Source of the DNA: Neoaquamicrobium microcysteis
Lineage (GTDB): Bacteria > Pseudomonadota > Alphaproteobacteria > Rhizobiales > Rhizobiaceae
Reading direction: 5' to 3'
DNA length: 64,000 nucleotides
Assembly (NCBI RefSeq): GCF_008180155.1
Contig: NZ_VSZS01000058.1
Location: 115,131-179,130, forward strand
Under the pieces are notes generated by a model. The model was not told the origin of the DNA. It saw nothing but the letters and a program-made list of their open reading frames with translations, and made no database searches. The translations under genes and the position numbers were made by a program. Below are positions 27,927-37,459 of this stretch, in pieces; the first letter of the stretch is position 1; every line of letters begins with the position of its first letter.

Positions 27927-28850
27927 ATGAGCATTTCCGCTGCACAGGTGAAACAGCTCCGCGACATGACCGGCGCGGGCATGATGGACTGCAAGGCAGC
28001 CCTGGCCGAGACCAATGGCGACATCGAGGCCGCCGTGGACTGGCTGCGCAAGAAGGGTATCTCCAAGGCTGACAAGAAGGCCGGCCGCACGGCTGCCGAA
28101 GGCCTCATCGGCGTCGCTTCGGACGCTTCGGGCGCCGTCGTGGTCGAGGTCAACTCGGAAACCGACTTCGTCGCACGCAACGATGCCTTCCAGGATATCG
28201 TGCGCAACGTCGCGCAGGTCGCGCTGACGACCGACGGCACCGTCGATGCGGTTGCTGCGGCAACCTATCCCGCGGGCGAGAAGAGCGTCACCGACACCAT
28301 CAAGGACGCCGTCGGCACGATCGGCGAGAACATGAGCCTACGCCGTTCGGCAAGGCTCGCGGTATCGTCCGGCGCGGTGGCCACCTACGTGCACAACGCC
28401 GTCGTCGATGGCCTCGGCAAGATGGGCGTGCTGGTTGCCGTCGAGACGACCGGTGACGCCGAAGCCGCGCGCGCATTCGGCCGTCAGGTCGCGATGCACG
28501 TTGCGGCCACCAACCCGATGGCGCTGACGGCCGAAGAGGTCGACGCGACTGCCGTCGCCCGCGAGAAGGACATCTTCGCCGCGCAGGCCCGCGAGTCGGG
28601 CAAGCCCGAGAACATCATCGAAAAGATGGTCGAAGGCCGCATGCGCAAGTTCTACGAGGAAGTCGTGCTGCTGAAGCAGGCTTTCGTGCTGAACCCCGAC
28701 TTGACGGTCGAGCAGGCGCTGAAGGCTGCCGAGAAGGAGATCGGCGCGGAAGCGAAGATCACCGGCTTCGTCCGCTTTGCACTGGGCGAGGGCATCGAGA
28801 AGGAAGAGAGCGACTTCGCAGCCGAGGTCGCGGCCGCAGCCAAGGGCTGA
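27927..28850 (+). CDS. tsf: Translation elongation factor Ts
   Basis: The 307-residue guanine nucleotide exchange factor for EF-Tu. The N-domain shows [22 protein letters not shown] and the core [14 protein letters not shown], both diagnostic. The rest has the two subdomains and the C-terminal helices ending in AAAAKG. It follows rpsB after 106 bases that contain a terminator-like hairpin and is separated from pyrH by a second strong hairpin. Confidence 0.98.
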   Translation: MSISAAQVKQLRDMTGAGMMDCKAALAETNGDIEAAVDWLRKKGISKADKKAGRTAAEGLIGVASDASGAVVVEVNSETDFVARNDAFQDIVRNVAQVALTTDGTVDAVAAATYPAGEKSVTDTIKDAVGTIGENMSLRRSARLAVSSGAVATYVHNAVVDGLGKMGVLVAVETTGDAEAARAFGRQVAMHVAATNPMALTAEEVDATAVAREKDIFAAQARESGKPENIIEKMVEGRMRKFYEEVVLLKQAFVLNPDLTVEQALKAAEKEIGAEAKITGFVRFALGEGIEKEESDFAAEVAAAAKG

Positions 28851-28872
28851 GCCCTTCCTTTCAAACGACTTT

Positions 28873-28906
28873 CGAAGGGCGTCGCGTGACATCGCGGCGC
28901 CCTTCG
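28873..28906 (+). terminator. Long stem-loop between tsf and pyrH
   Basis: CGAAGGGCGTCGCG (28873-28886) pairs with CGCGGCGCCCTTCG (28893-28906), 14 pairs with one G-T, loop TGACAT. No T-tract follows, so it may be a pause, RNase processing or 3'-end protecting structure rather than a full terminator. Confidence 0.6.
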
Positions 28907-28944
28907 TGTATCGCAGCTTCGCATCACCCGCAGACGAGGTTTCC

Positions 28945-29667
28945 ATGTCGCCCAAGCCAGCCTATCGCCGTGTCCTGCTGAAAGCCTCCGGCGAGGCGCT
29001 GATGGGCGATCAGGGGTTCGGTATCGACGTCTCGGTGGTCGATCGCATTGCCTCCGACATACGCGAGGCACGGCAGATGGGCGTCGAGGTCGGGGTCGTC
29101 ATCGGCGGCGGCAACATCTTCCGTGGCGTGGCGGTCGCCTCCAAGGGTGGCGACCGGGTCACCGGCGACCACATGGGAATGCTCGCCACCGTCATCAACT
29201 CGCTGGCGCTGCGCACCTCGCTGGTCAAGATCGGCGTCGATGCCGTCGTTCTGTCCGCTATCGCGATGCCCGAGCTGTGCGAAAGCTTTTCGCAACGGCA
29301 GGCCACGGCCTACATGAACCAGGGCAAGGTGGTCATTTTTGCCGGCGGCACGGGCAACCCGTTCTTCACGACCGATTCGGCCGCGGCCCTTCGTGCAGCC
29401 GAAATCGGGGCGGATGCGCTGTTCAAGGGCACGCAGGTGGACGGAGTCTACACGGCCGACCCCAAGAAAGACCCGTCGGCGACACGTTATGAGCGCATCA
29501 CGCATTCGGATGTGCTTCGCGACGGGCTTTCGATCATGGATGCCGCCGCAATTGCACTTGCGCGCGAGAACCACATTCCGATAATCGTCTATTCGATACA
29601 TGAAGAGGGCGGTTTTGGCGCCATTCTGCGTGGCGAAGGCCGCTGCACCGTGGTCAGCGACGCCTGA
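28945..29667 (+). CDS. pyrH: UMP kinase
   Basis: The 240-residue bacterial UMP kinase of the amino acid kinase family phosphorylates UMP to UDP. Visible motifs are VLLKASGEALMGD, VGVVIGGGNIFRG, GDHMGMLATVINSLAL and the FAGGTGNPFFTTDSAAALRA signature. ATG 28945, preceded by GAGG, gives the correct N-terminus; the open frame extends upstream through the tsf/pyrH hairpin but is not used. UDP made here feeds both CTP synthase and the UDP-GlcNAc derivatives used by the lpx genes. Confidence 0.97.
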   Translation: MSPKPAYRRVLLKASGEALMGDQGFGIDVSVVDRIASDIREARQMGVEVGVVIGGGNIFRGVAVASKGGDRVTGDHMGMLATVINSLALRTSLVKIGVDAVVLSAIAMPELCESFSQRQATAYMNQGKVVIFAGGTGNPFFTTDSAAALRAAEIGADALFKGTQVDGVYTADPKKDPSATRYERITHSDVLRDGLSIMDAAAIALARENHIPIIVYSIHEEGGFGAILRGEGRCTVVSDA

Positions 29668-29727
29668 AGGCATCAGCCGAAACAGTCCATACAGTAAAGA
29701 CCGGCGATGCCGGCAGCGGAGGGTCAG

Positions 29728-30288
29728 ATGAGCATCGGAGTTGATTTCAAGGATATGCAGCGTCGCATGGATGGTGCCATCAGCGCCTTCAAGCACGATC
29801 TTGCGTCCCTGCGCACGGGGCGCGCCTCTGCCAACCTGCTCGATCCTATACAGGTACAGGCCTACGGCGCCCCGATGCCGATCAATCAGGTGGCGACCGT
29901 CTCGGTGCCCGAGCCACGCATGATCGCCGTATCCGTGTGGGACAAGCAGCTCGTCGGCGCGGTCGATCGTGCAATTCGCGAAAGCAATCTCGGCTTCAAC
30001 CCCATCGTCGATGGCACCAACCTGCGCATCCCGCTGCCCGAACTCAACGAGCAGCGCCGCAAGGAACTGGTCAAGATCGCGCATCAATATGCCGAAAGCG
30101 CCAAGGTTGCCGCCCGCCATGTGCGCCGCGACGGCATGGAGCACGCCAAGAAGGCGGAAAAGGACGGCGAGATCAGCCAGGACGATTCGCGCGTCCAGTC
30201 CGAACGGGTCCAGAAACTGACGGACGATACGATCGCTTCCATCGACAGCCTGCTGTCAGAGAAGGAAGCGGAAATCATGCAGGTCTGA
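29728..30288 (+). CDS. frr: Ribosome recycling factor
   Basis: A 186-residue factor that with EF-G splits the post-termination ribosome. It has the family motifs [44 protein letters not shown] and [24 protein letters not shown] ([17 protein letters not shown]). ATG 29728 is preceded by GGAGGG at 29718-29723, better than the upstream in-frame ATG at 29707. It lies between pyrH and uppS in the usual alphaproteobacterial order. Confidence 0.97.
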   Translation: MSIGVDFKDMQRRMDGAISAFKHDLASLRTGRASANLLDPIQVQAYGAPMPINQVATVSVPEPRMIAVSVWDKQLVGAVDRAIRESNLGFNPIVDGTNLRIPLPELNEQRRKELVKIAHQYAESAKVAARHVRRDGMEHAKKAEKDGEISQDDSRVQSERVQKLTDDTIASIDSLLSEKEAEIMQV

Positions 30289-30342
30289 CTGCGCGCCGGT
30301 CAGCCCGGCGGAACATGCGGCCCTGCGGAAAGGAACCGGGAT

Positions 30343-31059
30343 TTGAAGCCCGCCCACATCGCGATCATCATGGACGGCAATGGCCGCTGGGCAAAAGCAC
30401 GCGGCCTGCCGCGCGCGGCGGGGCATCGCGCAGGCGTGGAGGCGCTGCGGCGCACAGTCAGGGCGGCAGGCGATCTGGGCCTGGAGTGGCTGACGGTCTA
30501 CGCGTTCTCATCCGAGAACTGGTCACGGCCCAAGTCCGAGGTCAGCGACCTGATGGGGCTGCTGAAGCTTTTCATCCGGCGGGATCTGGCCGAAATTCAT
30601 CAGGCTGGCGTGCGCGTCCGCATGATAGGCGAACGGGAAAGCCTGGCTTCGGACATCCGCGCGCTGGTGGAGGAAGCCGAGACGCTGACGGCGAAGAATA
30701 CGGCGATGAACCTCGTCATCGCGTTCAACTACGGTGCGCGCGACGAGATCGCCCGGGCTGCGCAGAAGATGGCGGAGGCGGCTCGCTCGGGCACGCTGGA
30801 TCCGGCCACGATCACGCCGGAGATGTTCGGCCGGTTTCTCGACACCAAGCTCATTCCCGATCCTGACCTCGTCATCCGTACCAGCGGCGAGATGCGCCTT
30901 TCCAATTTCCTGCTCTGGCAGGCTGCCTATGCCGAACTGATCTTCATGCCGTGCTACTGGCCTGATTTCGGCACCGCGCAACTGGAGGAAGCCATCGAAA
31001 GCTTCGCCAGCCGCGAGCGCCGATTCGGCGGCGTAACCGCTCGCGACGTCGCGCTATGA
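30343..31059 (+). CDS. uppS: Undecaprenyl diphosphate synthase
   Basis: The 238-residue cis-prenyltransferase makes the C55 lipid carrier for peptidoglycan and O-antigen. Conserved segments are [39 protein letters not shown] and the C-terminal [25 protein letters not shown]. No ATG is near the conserved N-terminus; TTG 30343 with AGGA upstream gives the standard start. Its stop overlaps the cdsA start by four bases. Confidence 0.97.
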   Translation: MKPAHIAIIMDGNGRWAKARGLPRAAGHRAGVEALRRTVRAAGDLGLEWLTVYAFSSENWSRPKSEVSDLMGLLKLFIRRDLAEIHQAGVRVRMIGERESLASDIRALVEEAETLTAKNTAMNLVIAFNYGARDEIARAAQKMAEAARSGTLDPATITPEMFGRFLDTKLIPDPDLVIRTSGEMRLSNFLLWQAAYAELIFMPCYWPDFGTAQLEEAIESFASRERRFGGVTARDVAL

Positions 31060-31892
31060 CGGCCGCTACCGGCCGGAGCAATCTTCAGGAACGCGTCATT
31101 TCCGGCGTCGTGCTGATCGTCGCCGTCCTGGCGCTCACATGGGCAGGCGGCATCTGGTTTCGGCTTCTGAGTGCCGCGATCGGCGGCGCGATTCTCTATG
31201 AGTGGATGGCGATGGCCCTGCCGCAGCACAGGAGTCCGCACCGGCTTGTGCTGGCGGTGCTGCTGGCGGTGGTGCTGCTCATGCTCGTCGTTGGGATTTC
31301 CGGGACGACATTGCTGCTCGCTCTTGCCGCCGCCACCATCCTAGCAGCCACGCACGCCGCCTATGCGAAGGTGGGCTTCTGGCCCGTCGCCGGGCTCGCC
31401 TATGCCGGGCTTTCGGCGATCTCGCTTGCGGCGCTTCGAGGCGGCGACTGGGCGGGTCTCGCCGCGACGCTGTTCCTGTTTGCCGTCGTCTGGGCCACCG
31501 ACATCCTGGCCTATTTCGTCGGCAAGGCTGTGGGCGGGCCCAAGCTCGCGCCTTCGATATCGCCGGGCAAGACATGGAGCGGCGCAATCGGCGGCACCCT
31601 GGCCGGTATCGTGGCAGGCGTCATCGTCGCATTGTGGGTCGGCGCGGCTTGGGGCGTGGCCGCAATGCTTGTCACCGGGTTTGCGCTTTCGGTCGTTTCG
31701 CAACTCGGCGACTTGTTCGAATCGTCGCTCAAGCGTCGTTTCGGCGCGAAAGATTCCAGCCAGCTGATTCCCGGTCATGGCGGGGTGATGGACCGCGTGG
31801 ACGGGCTGGTTGCGGCCGCATTCGCGATGTTCGTCATCGGCGCGCTTGCTGCCGGCGTCGATGCGCCGGCGCATGCCTTTTTCGCGCGCTGA
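31056..31892 (+). CDS. cdsA: Phosphatidate cytidylyltransferase
   Basis: A 278-residue multi-pass membrane enzyme that forms CDP-diacylglycerol from phosphatidate and CTP. The C-terminal family signature is complete: [21 protein letters not shown] followed by [18 protein letters not shown] overlaps the uppS stop (ATGA). It acts downstream of PlsY and uses CTP from PyrG, both encoded in this window. The next gene, rseP, follows after 121 bases; dxr, which lies here in some alphaproteobacteria, is absent. Confidence 0.96.
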   Translation: MTAATGRSNLQERVISGVVLIVAVLALTWAGGIWFRLLSAAIGGAILYEWMAMALPQHRSPHRLVLAVLLAVVLLMLVVGISGTTLLLALAAATILAATHAAYAKVGFWPVAGLAYAGLSAISLAALRGGDWAGLAATLFLFAVVWATDILAYFVGKAVGGPKLAPSISPGKTWSGAIGGTLAGIVAGVIVALWVGAAWGVAAMLVTGFALSVVSQLGDLFESSLKRRFGAKDSSQLIPGHGGVMDRVDGLVAAAFAMFVIGALAAGVDAPAHAFFAR

Positions 31893-32013
31893 TCGGAAGC
31901 AAGCGCCGCTATGGGCGACGGTGAAAACAATTCGGTCAGTTTCGGACACGGATTCGCCGGTATTTGTGCGGTATGAGGCGAAACGCTGCACGCCAAACGG
32001 GTAAGGGACCGTC

Positions 32014-33156
32014 TTGAACGAATTTATCGCTACATTCTTCAGCCTCGACAACATCATCATCACGACGATCATTCCCTTCCTGTTCGTGCTGACCGTCGTC
32101 GTTTTCGTGCATGAGATGGGCCACTATCTCGTCGGACGCTGGTGTGGCATCGGCGTGCGTGAGTTTTCCATCGGCTTCGGGCCGGAGCTCTTCGGCTTCA
32201 ACGACCGCAAGGGCACGCGCTGGAAACTGTCCGCCGTGCCGCTTGGCGGTTACGTGAAATTCGTCGGCGACATGAGCGTCACCAGCGATCCGTCGAGCCA
32301 GGCGGCAAACGAGGCGCTGAGCCCGCAGGAACGCCGCGAATCATTCCATCTCCAACCGGTCTGGAAGCGTGCCGCAACCGTCTTTGCCGGGCCGCTGTTC
32401 AACTTCCTGCTGGCTATCGCCGTTTTCTCCGTGATGTTCTCGATCTACGGGCGCTATGTGTCCGAGCCCACGGTGGCCGAGGTGCGTGCCGAAAGCCCGG
32501 CAGAGGCTGCCGGCTTCCAGCCTGGCGACCGGTTCGTCTCCGTCAACGGGCGCGGCGTCAGCACGTTCGGCGACGTTCAGCGGATGGTTTCCGGCCGCGC
32601 GGGCGACCCCCTCGTATTCGTGATGATGCGCGGCGAAGACGAGGTGACGCTGACAGCTACGCCCGAGATCGTCGAGCAGACCGACGCGCTGGGAAATACT
32701 ATCCGTGTAGGCGTGATCGGCGTGGTCAACAATGATGAGCTCGGCCAGCCGCGGCACCTGACCTTCAATCCGCTCGAATCGGTCAGCGAGGCGGTGAAGG
32801 AAACCGCCTTCATCATAGTGCGCACGGGGCAGTTCCTGCAGCGCTTTGCAGTCGGTCGGGAAGACCGCTGCCAGCTTGGCGGGCCGGTGAAGATCGCCGA
32901 CATGGCGGGCAGGGCGGCCTCGCTGGGCTTTGAATGGCTGGTGCAGCTAGTGGCGCTGCTTTCAGTGGGTATCGGTTTTCTCAATCTTCTGCCGATTCCG
33001 CCTCTCGACGGTGGGCATCTGGTGTTCTATGGCATCGAGGCAGCCGCCGGGCGGCCGGTTTCGGAACGGGTCATGGAGATGATCTACCGAATCGGTCTTC
33101 TGCTCGTTCTCGCCTTCATGGTGTTCGTGTTCTGGAACGACCTGTTCGGTTGCTGA
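32014..33156 (+). CDS. rseP: Site-2 intramembrane zinc protease RseP
   Basis: A 380-residue M50 protease that cleaves anti-sigma factors and remnant signal peptides within the membrane. HEMGH at residues 33-37 and the PIPPLDGGHL motif near residue 330 give the zinc ligands, and a single PDZ domain (about 130-215, TVAEVRAESPAEAAGFQPGD) lies between. Four membrane segments are visible. The start is TTG 32014. It stands before bamA as usual, linking envelope stress control with outer membrane assembly. Confidence 0.96.
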   Translation: MNEFIATFFSLDNIIITTIIPFLFVLTVVVFVHEMGHYLVGRWCGIGVREFSIGFGPELFGFNDRKGTRWKLSAVPLGGYVKFVGDMSVTSDPSSQAANEALSPQERRESFHLQPVWKRAATVFAGPLFNFLLAIAVFSVMFSIYGRYVSEPTVAEVRAESPAEAAGFQPGDRFVSVNGRGVSTFGDVQRMVSGRAGDPLVFVMMRGEDEVTLTATPEIVEQTDALGNTIRVGVIGVVNNDELGQPRHLTFNPLESVSEAVKETAFIIVRTGQFLQRFAVGREDRCQLGGPVKIADMAGRAASLGFEWLVQLVALLSVGIGFLNLLPIPPLDGGHLVFYGIEAAAGRPVSERVMEMIYRIGLLLVLAFMVFVFWNDLFGC

Positions 33157-33251
33157 AAAGTGAATGAAATGTATGGCTTCGTAAGCAAATTGACCGGTCA
33201 TTTACCATGGGGCCGATTAAGAGTGACGCGAATGCCACGCTCGGGGATTTA

Positions 33252-33267
33252 GTAAACGCATATTAAC
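33252..33267. promoter_or_regulatory. Candidate CtrA box upstream of bamA
   Basis: GTAA at 33252-33255 and TTAAC at 33263-33267 are spaced by seven bases, one mismatch from the CtrA consensus TTAA-N7-TTAAC, in the 219-base gap between rseP and bamA. Confidence 0.4.
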
Positions 33268-33375
33268 CCGGAGCCTTGCGTGTATGGAAAATACGGGTAA
33301 TACGGTAGCAGACTTGTCCGCGACGTCCGGATTTCTCGCCGTGGGGACTACGAGAATAAAAGGTTTAAAAGCCCA

Positions 33376-35778
33376 ATGAAGGCAGCTTCCAGTTTGTTGA
33401 GCGCCGCTTCGGCGGTGGCCCTCTCGACCGGTGTCGTATTGTCCGGGGCGGGTGCATTGCAGCTCGCAACCCTTTCCGTTGCGCAGGCCGCCGTGGTCAG
33501 CAGCATCGAGGTGCGGGGTAACAGCCGGGTCGACGCGGAAACGATCCGTAACTATGTTGCGATCCGTCCGGGTGCAAATTTCACCAGCGGCGACATCGAC
33601 GAGGCGGTGAAGCGCCTGTTCGCCACAGGCCTGTTCTCCGACGTGCGCATCAACCAGAGCGGCTCGACGCTGGTCATCAGCGTCGATGAGAACGCCATCG
33701 TCAACAACGTGCTCTTCCAGGGCAACCGCAAGATCAAGGACGCCGATCTGGCGCGCCAGATTCAGGTGCAGCCGCGCGGTTCCTACTCGACCGCGCTGAT
33801 GGATGCCGACATCGAGACCATCAAGCAGGCCTATGGCCGCATCGGACGCGACGACGCCGTCGTTACCGGCCAGGTGGTCGATCTCGGCGAAGGTCGCGTC
33901 AACGTCGTCTACAACGTGCAGGAAGGTGGGCGCACCAAGATCGCCTCGATCACCTTCGAAGGCAATTCGGCGTTCTCGGACGGCCGTCTTCGCGAGGTCG
34001 TCTCGACCAAGCAGTCGAACATCCTGTCCGTTCTTACGCGCAACGACATCTACGACGAAGATCGTCTGCGTGCCGACGAGGAAGCGCTCCGCCGCTTCTA
34101 TTACAACCGTGGCTATGCCGATTTCCGGGTTCTGTCCTCGGTCGGCCAGTTCGACGAGGCGGCCAACGCCTATCGCATCAGCTTCTCGGTGGACGAAGGG
34201 CAGCGCTACACCTTCGGTAATGTCGACGTGGAAAGCACCATCGAAGGCCTGAGCAACGAGCAGCTGCGCGCGCAAGTCAAGTCGCGTCCCGGCTCCTACT
34301 ACAGCGCGAAGGACGTCGAGGATTCGATCGTCGGTCTTTCGGAGCGCGTTGCTGATCTCGGCTATGCGTTTGCGCAGGTCACGCCGCGCGGCGATCGTAA
34401 TTTCGAGAACCAGACGATTTCGGTCGTCTACACGATCGATGAGGGTCCGCGCGCCTATATCGAGCGTATCGAAATCCGCGGCAACCAGCGCACCCGCGAC
34501 TATGTGATCCGTCGCGAGTTCGATGTCAGCGAGGGCGATGCCTTCAATCAGGTTCTCATCCAGCGCGCAAAGCGCCGGTTGGAAGCGCTTGATTTCTTTG
34601 AGACGGTGAACATCGCGACCGCACCGGGCTCCGAGCCCGATCAGGTTGTCCTTGTCGTCGACGTGATCGAGAAGTCGACTGGCGAACTGTCCATCGGCGG
34701 CGGCTATACCACGGGTTCCGGCCCTACCGCAGGGTTCAGCGTCGAGGGCTCGGTTGCGGAGCGCAACTTCCTCGGCCGCGGCCAGTCGATCCGTCTTGCG
34801 GTCGGCGCGGGCAAGAACTCACGCGACTACACGCTGTCGTTTACCGAGCCCTACTTCCTCGGTCGCCGCATCAGCGCCGGCTTCGATATCTATCGCCAGA
34901 CGCGCGAGTTCAACCAGGGTTACAACAGCGAGCTTACCGGCGGCACGGTGCGTTTCGGCTTGCCGATTACGGAAGCGCTCAGCACACAGCTTGCCTACAA
35001 TCTGACGCAGGAAAAGTACAAGTATAGCGGCGTCTGCGTCGATGCGAATGGCAATCCCATTCCGAACGACCCCCGGTGTACGCTTTCCGATTATCTGAAG
35101 AACGCGATTGAGAACGAAAGCCCGTGGACGAAGTCCTCGGTCAGCGGTTCGCTGATCTTCAACACGATCGACGACATGCGCAACCCGCGTGACGGCCTCT
35201 ACGCCAACACGACTCTTGAGGTCGCCGGTCTTGGTGGCGATGCGCGCTGGGCGAAGATCACGGCTCGCGGCAGCTACTACCAGACCCTTTCGTCGGAGTT
35301 GGACCTGGTCGGCGTGTTGTCTGCCGGTGCAGGCCACATTCAGGCTTATGGCGACAACGACATTCGCGTGTTCGACAATTTCCAGAACAGCGACCGGATG
35401 ATTCGTGGCTTCAAGAACAACGGCATCGGTCCCTACCAGACCACGACGGACACAAACGGCAATACGGTCTACAACCACCTTGGCGGTACGACGTATTTCA
35501 ACGCGTCCGCCGAAGCGCAGTTCCCGATGCCGCTGATCCCGACGGGTATCGGCCTTCGCGGTGCGGTTTTCGCAGATGCCGCAACGCTTTACGGTACGAA
35601 GCTCTCCGGTTTCGGTCCCATCCAGGGAACCGAGTTGGAATGGCGCGCCTCGGTCGGCGCAAGCCTGATCTGGGCATCGCCCTTCGGTCCGCTGCGCGTC
35701 GATTACGCCGTGCCGGTGGTCAAGGAAGAAGGCGACCAGATCCAGAACTTCAGCTTCGGCATCTCGACACGGTTCTGA
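33376..35778 (+). CDS. bamA: Outer membrane protein assembly factor BamA
   Basis: An 800-residue Omp85 protein. A signal peptide (about 1-37, ending VAQAAVV-like AQAA) is followed by five POTRA domains to about residue 380 and a 16-strand barrel ending in phenylalanine (FSFGISTRF). The barrel contains the conserved loop 6 region near LRVDYAVPVVKEEGD; I could not assign the VRGF-type motif with certainty, the likely segment being MIRGFKNNGIGP. It inserts beta-barrel proteins into the outer membrane. The 219-base leader indicates a separate promoter in addition to read-through from rseP. Confidence 0.97.
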   Translation: MKAASSLLSAASAVALSTGVVLSGAGALQLATLSVAQAAVVSSIEVRGNSRVDAETIRNYVAIRPGANFTSGDIDEAVKRLFATGLFSDVRINQSGSTLVISVDENAIVNNVLFQGNRKIKDADLARQIQVQPRGSYSTALMDADIETIKQAYGRIGRDDAVVTGQVVDLGEGRVNVVYNVQEGGRTKIASITFEGNSAFSDGRLREVVSTKQSNILSVLTRNDIYDEDRLRADEEALRRFYYNRGYADFRVLSSVGQFDEAANAYRISFSVDEGQRYTFGNVDVESTIEGLSNEQLRAQVKSRPGSYYSAKDVEDSIVGLSERVADLGYAFAQVTPRGDRNFENQTISVVYTIDEGPRAYIERIEIRGNQRTRDYVIRREFDVSEGDAFNQVLIQRAKRRLEALDFFETVNIATAPGSEPDQVVLVVDVIEKSTGELSIGGGYTTGSGPTAGFSVEGSVAERNFLGRGQSIRLAVGAGKNSRDYTLSFTEPYFLGRRISAGFDIYRQTREFNQGYNSELTGGTVRFGLPITEALSTQLAYNLTQEKYKYSGVCVDANGNPIPNDPRCTLSDYLKNAIENESPWTKSSVSGSLIFNTIDDMRNPRDGLYANTTLEVAGLGGDARWAKITARGSYYQTLSSELDLVGVLSAGAGHIQAYGDNDIRVFDNFQNSDRMIRGFKNNGIGPYQTTTDTNGNTVYNHLGGTTYFNASAEAQFPMPLIPTGIGLRGAVFADAATLYGTKLSGFGPIQGTELEWRASVGASLIWASPFGPLRVDYAVPVVKEEGDQIQNFSFGISTRF

Positions 35779-35886
35779 TAAACCGGATACAGGAGAGGGG
35801 CCGCTGTGGGATACCCGCTGCGGCATGAGTTGGAGCGCCGCTCCGGGCCATGTGGGGACGCAGGTGTTCGGATGACGGGTAACGCA

Positions 35887-35915
35887 CTTCCGGGCCGCTT
35901 TAGACGGCCCGGAAG
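35887..35915 (+). promoter_or_regulatory. Perfect 11-pair stem-loop directly before the lpxD ribosome binding site
   Basis: CTTCCGGGCCG (35887-35897) and CGGCCCGGAAG (35905-35915) enclose the loop CTTTAGA. The ribosome site AGAAGG begins at the next base (35916-35921) and ATG is at 35927. Confidence 0.75.
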
Positions 35916-35926
35916 AGAAGGCTTGT

Positions 35927-36985
35927 ATGACCGATCCGGTATTCTTCGAACCGTCGCGCCAGTTCACAGCAGGCGAGATTGCAGCGCTGACGGGCGCGGA
36001 GCTTCGTAATCCCGAACGAGCCGGCAATGCCGTTACTTCGCTCGCAGCCGCCAGCGAAGGCAGCGCGACGGGGCTGATTTTCGTTGACGGCAAGCGCAAC
36101 GCAGCCAAGCTCGCAACCATCGAGTCCTCTGTCGTCCTTTGTACGCAGGATGTTGCGGGATCAGTGCGCGGCAACAGCGCCATTCTAGTATCTGCACGGC
36201 CACAGCAGGATTTCGCGGCGGTCGGCCGGCTGATGTTCCCGTCCTCCGTAAGGCCAGCTCCTTTGACCGGCGAAACCGGGGTGTCTGCAGGAGCCCATGT
36301 CCACCCTCTCGCGCTCATTGAGCCCGGCGCGATCATCGAGGCCGGTGCCGTGGTCGGTCCACATGCCCAGATCGGCAGCGGCACCGTGGTGGCGCCGAAT
36401 GCGGTTGTGGGTTTTTCCTGCAGGATAGGGCGCGACGGCTTCATCGGCCCGGGCGCCACCGTGCAGAACGCGCTGATCGGCAACCGTGTCATCATCCATG
36501 CGGGCGTGCGGATCGGCCAGGACGGGTTCGGCTTCGTGCCCGGCCGGGGCATCCCCGAAAAGGTTCCCCAGTTGGGACGCGTCGTCATCCAGGACGATGT
36601 CGAGATCGGTGCGAACACGACAGTCGATCGGGGTGCGTTGACGGACACGGTTATCGGCGAGGCGTCGAAGATCGATAATCTGGTGCAGATTGCACACAAT
36701 GTGCGGATCGGGCGCGCCTGCCTGATTGCCGGCCAGTGTGGCCTTTCCGGCTCCGTGACGCTGGGCGACGGCGTGATGCTCGGGGGCAGCGTGGGCTTGG
36801 CCGACCACATCACCATCGGCAGCGGTGCGGCGATCGCGGCCCGCAGCGGCGTCATGAACGACGTGCCAGGCGGTGCGAGGTGGGGCGGCGCGCCGGCGCA
36901 GCCACTCAAGAGCCTGTTCCGCGAAATCGCAACCATCCGCAAATTGACAAACGATCAGACGGGAAAGGGACAGCGCGATGAATGA
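35927..36985 (+). CDS. lpxD: UDP-3-O-acylglucosamine N-acyltransferase
   Basis: A 352-residue left-handed beta-helix enzyme adding the second acyl chain to UDP-acyl-glucosamine in lipid A synthesis. The N-terminal domain has [14 protein letters not shown] and the helix part many hexapeptide repeats, with the catalytic histidine segment [21 protein letters not shown]. It overlaps fabZ by eight bases. A strong stem-loop precedes its ribosome site, so its translation may be set separately from bamA. Confidence 0.97.
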   Translation: MTDPVFFEPSRQFTAGEIAALTGAELRNPERAGNAVTSLAAASEGSATGLIFVDGKRNAAKLATIESSVVLCTQDVAGSVRGNSAILVSARPQQDFAAVGRLMFPSSVRPAPLTGETGVSAGAHVHPLALIEPGAIIEAGAVVGPHAQIGSGTVVAPNAVVGFSCRIGRDGFIGPGATVQNALIGNRVIIHAGVRIGQDGFGFVPGRGIPEKVPQLGRVVIQDDVEIGANTTVDRGALTDTVIGEASKIDNLVQIAHNVRIGRACLIAGQCGLSGSVTLGDGVMLGGSVGLADHITIGSGAAIAARSGVMNDVPGGARWGGAPAQPLKSLFREIATIRKLTNDQTGKGQRDE

Positions 36986-37451
36986 CGCCGCCTCCGCCAG
37001 TTCGCTGGACAGCCTCGACATCCTGCAGCTCATGCGGCTGCTGCCGCACCGCTATCCCTTCCTGCTGATCGACCGCATCATCGAGATCGACGCCGACAAT
37101 TCGGCCATCGGCATCAAGAACGTGACGGCCAACGAGCCGCATTTTCAGGGCCATTTCCCCGAGCAGCCGGTCATGCCGGGCGTGCTGATCGTAGAAGCGA
37201 TGGCGCAGACGGCTGGCGCGATCTGCATCCGCTCAACCGGTGAGGACAAGCCTTCGCTGGTCTATTTCATGACGATCGACAACGCCAAGTTTCGCCGTCC
37301 CGTGGTGCCGGGCGACCGGCTGGAGATCCACGTCAGGAAGCTGAAGCAGCGCGGCAATATCTGGCGCTTCGCCTGCGAAGCGCTCGTGGAAGGGGCGAAG
37401 GTAGCCGAAGCGGAGATTTCCGCCATGATGTCGCCAAAGCCTTCCAAGTAA
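36978..37451 (+). CDS. fabZ: 3-hydroxyacyl-ACP dehydratase FabZ
   Basis: A 157-residue hotdog-fold dehydratase. Catalytic His and Glu are in [13 protein letters not shown] and [21 protein letters not shown]. It competes with LpxA for 3-hydroxyacyl-ACP, so its place between lpxD and lpxA reflects the balance between phospholipid and lipid A synthesis. It overlaps lpxD by eight bases and is followed by lpxA after eight bases. Confidence 0.98.
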   Translation: MNDAASASSLDSLDILQLMRLLPHRYPFLLIDRIIEIDADNSAIGIKNVTANEPHFQGHFPEQPVMPGVLIVEAMAQTAGAICIRSTGEDKPSLVYFMTIDNAKFRRPVVPGDRLEIHVRKLKQRGNIWRFACEALVEGAKVAEAEISAMMSPKPSK

Positions 37452-37459
37452 TAGCAATC

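Noticed and set aside
34819..36942. Long open frame (707 codons) on the minus strand across bamA and lpxD
   Set aside because: It lies opposite two well-supported genes, spans their junction and shows low-complexity Pro/Ser/Arg/Thr composition.
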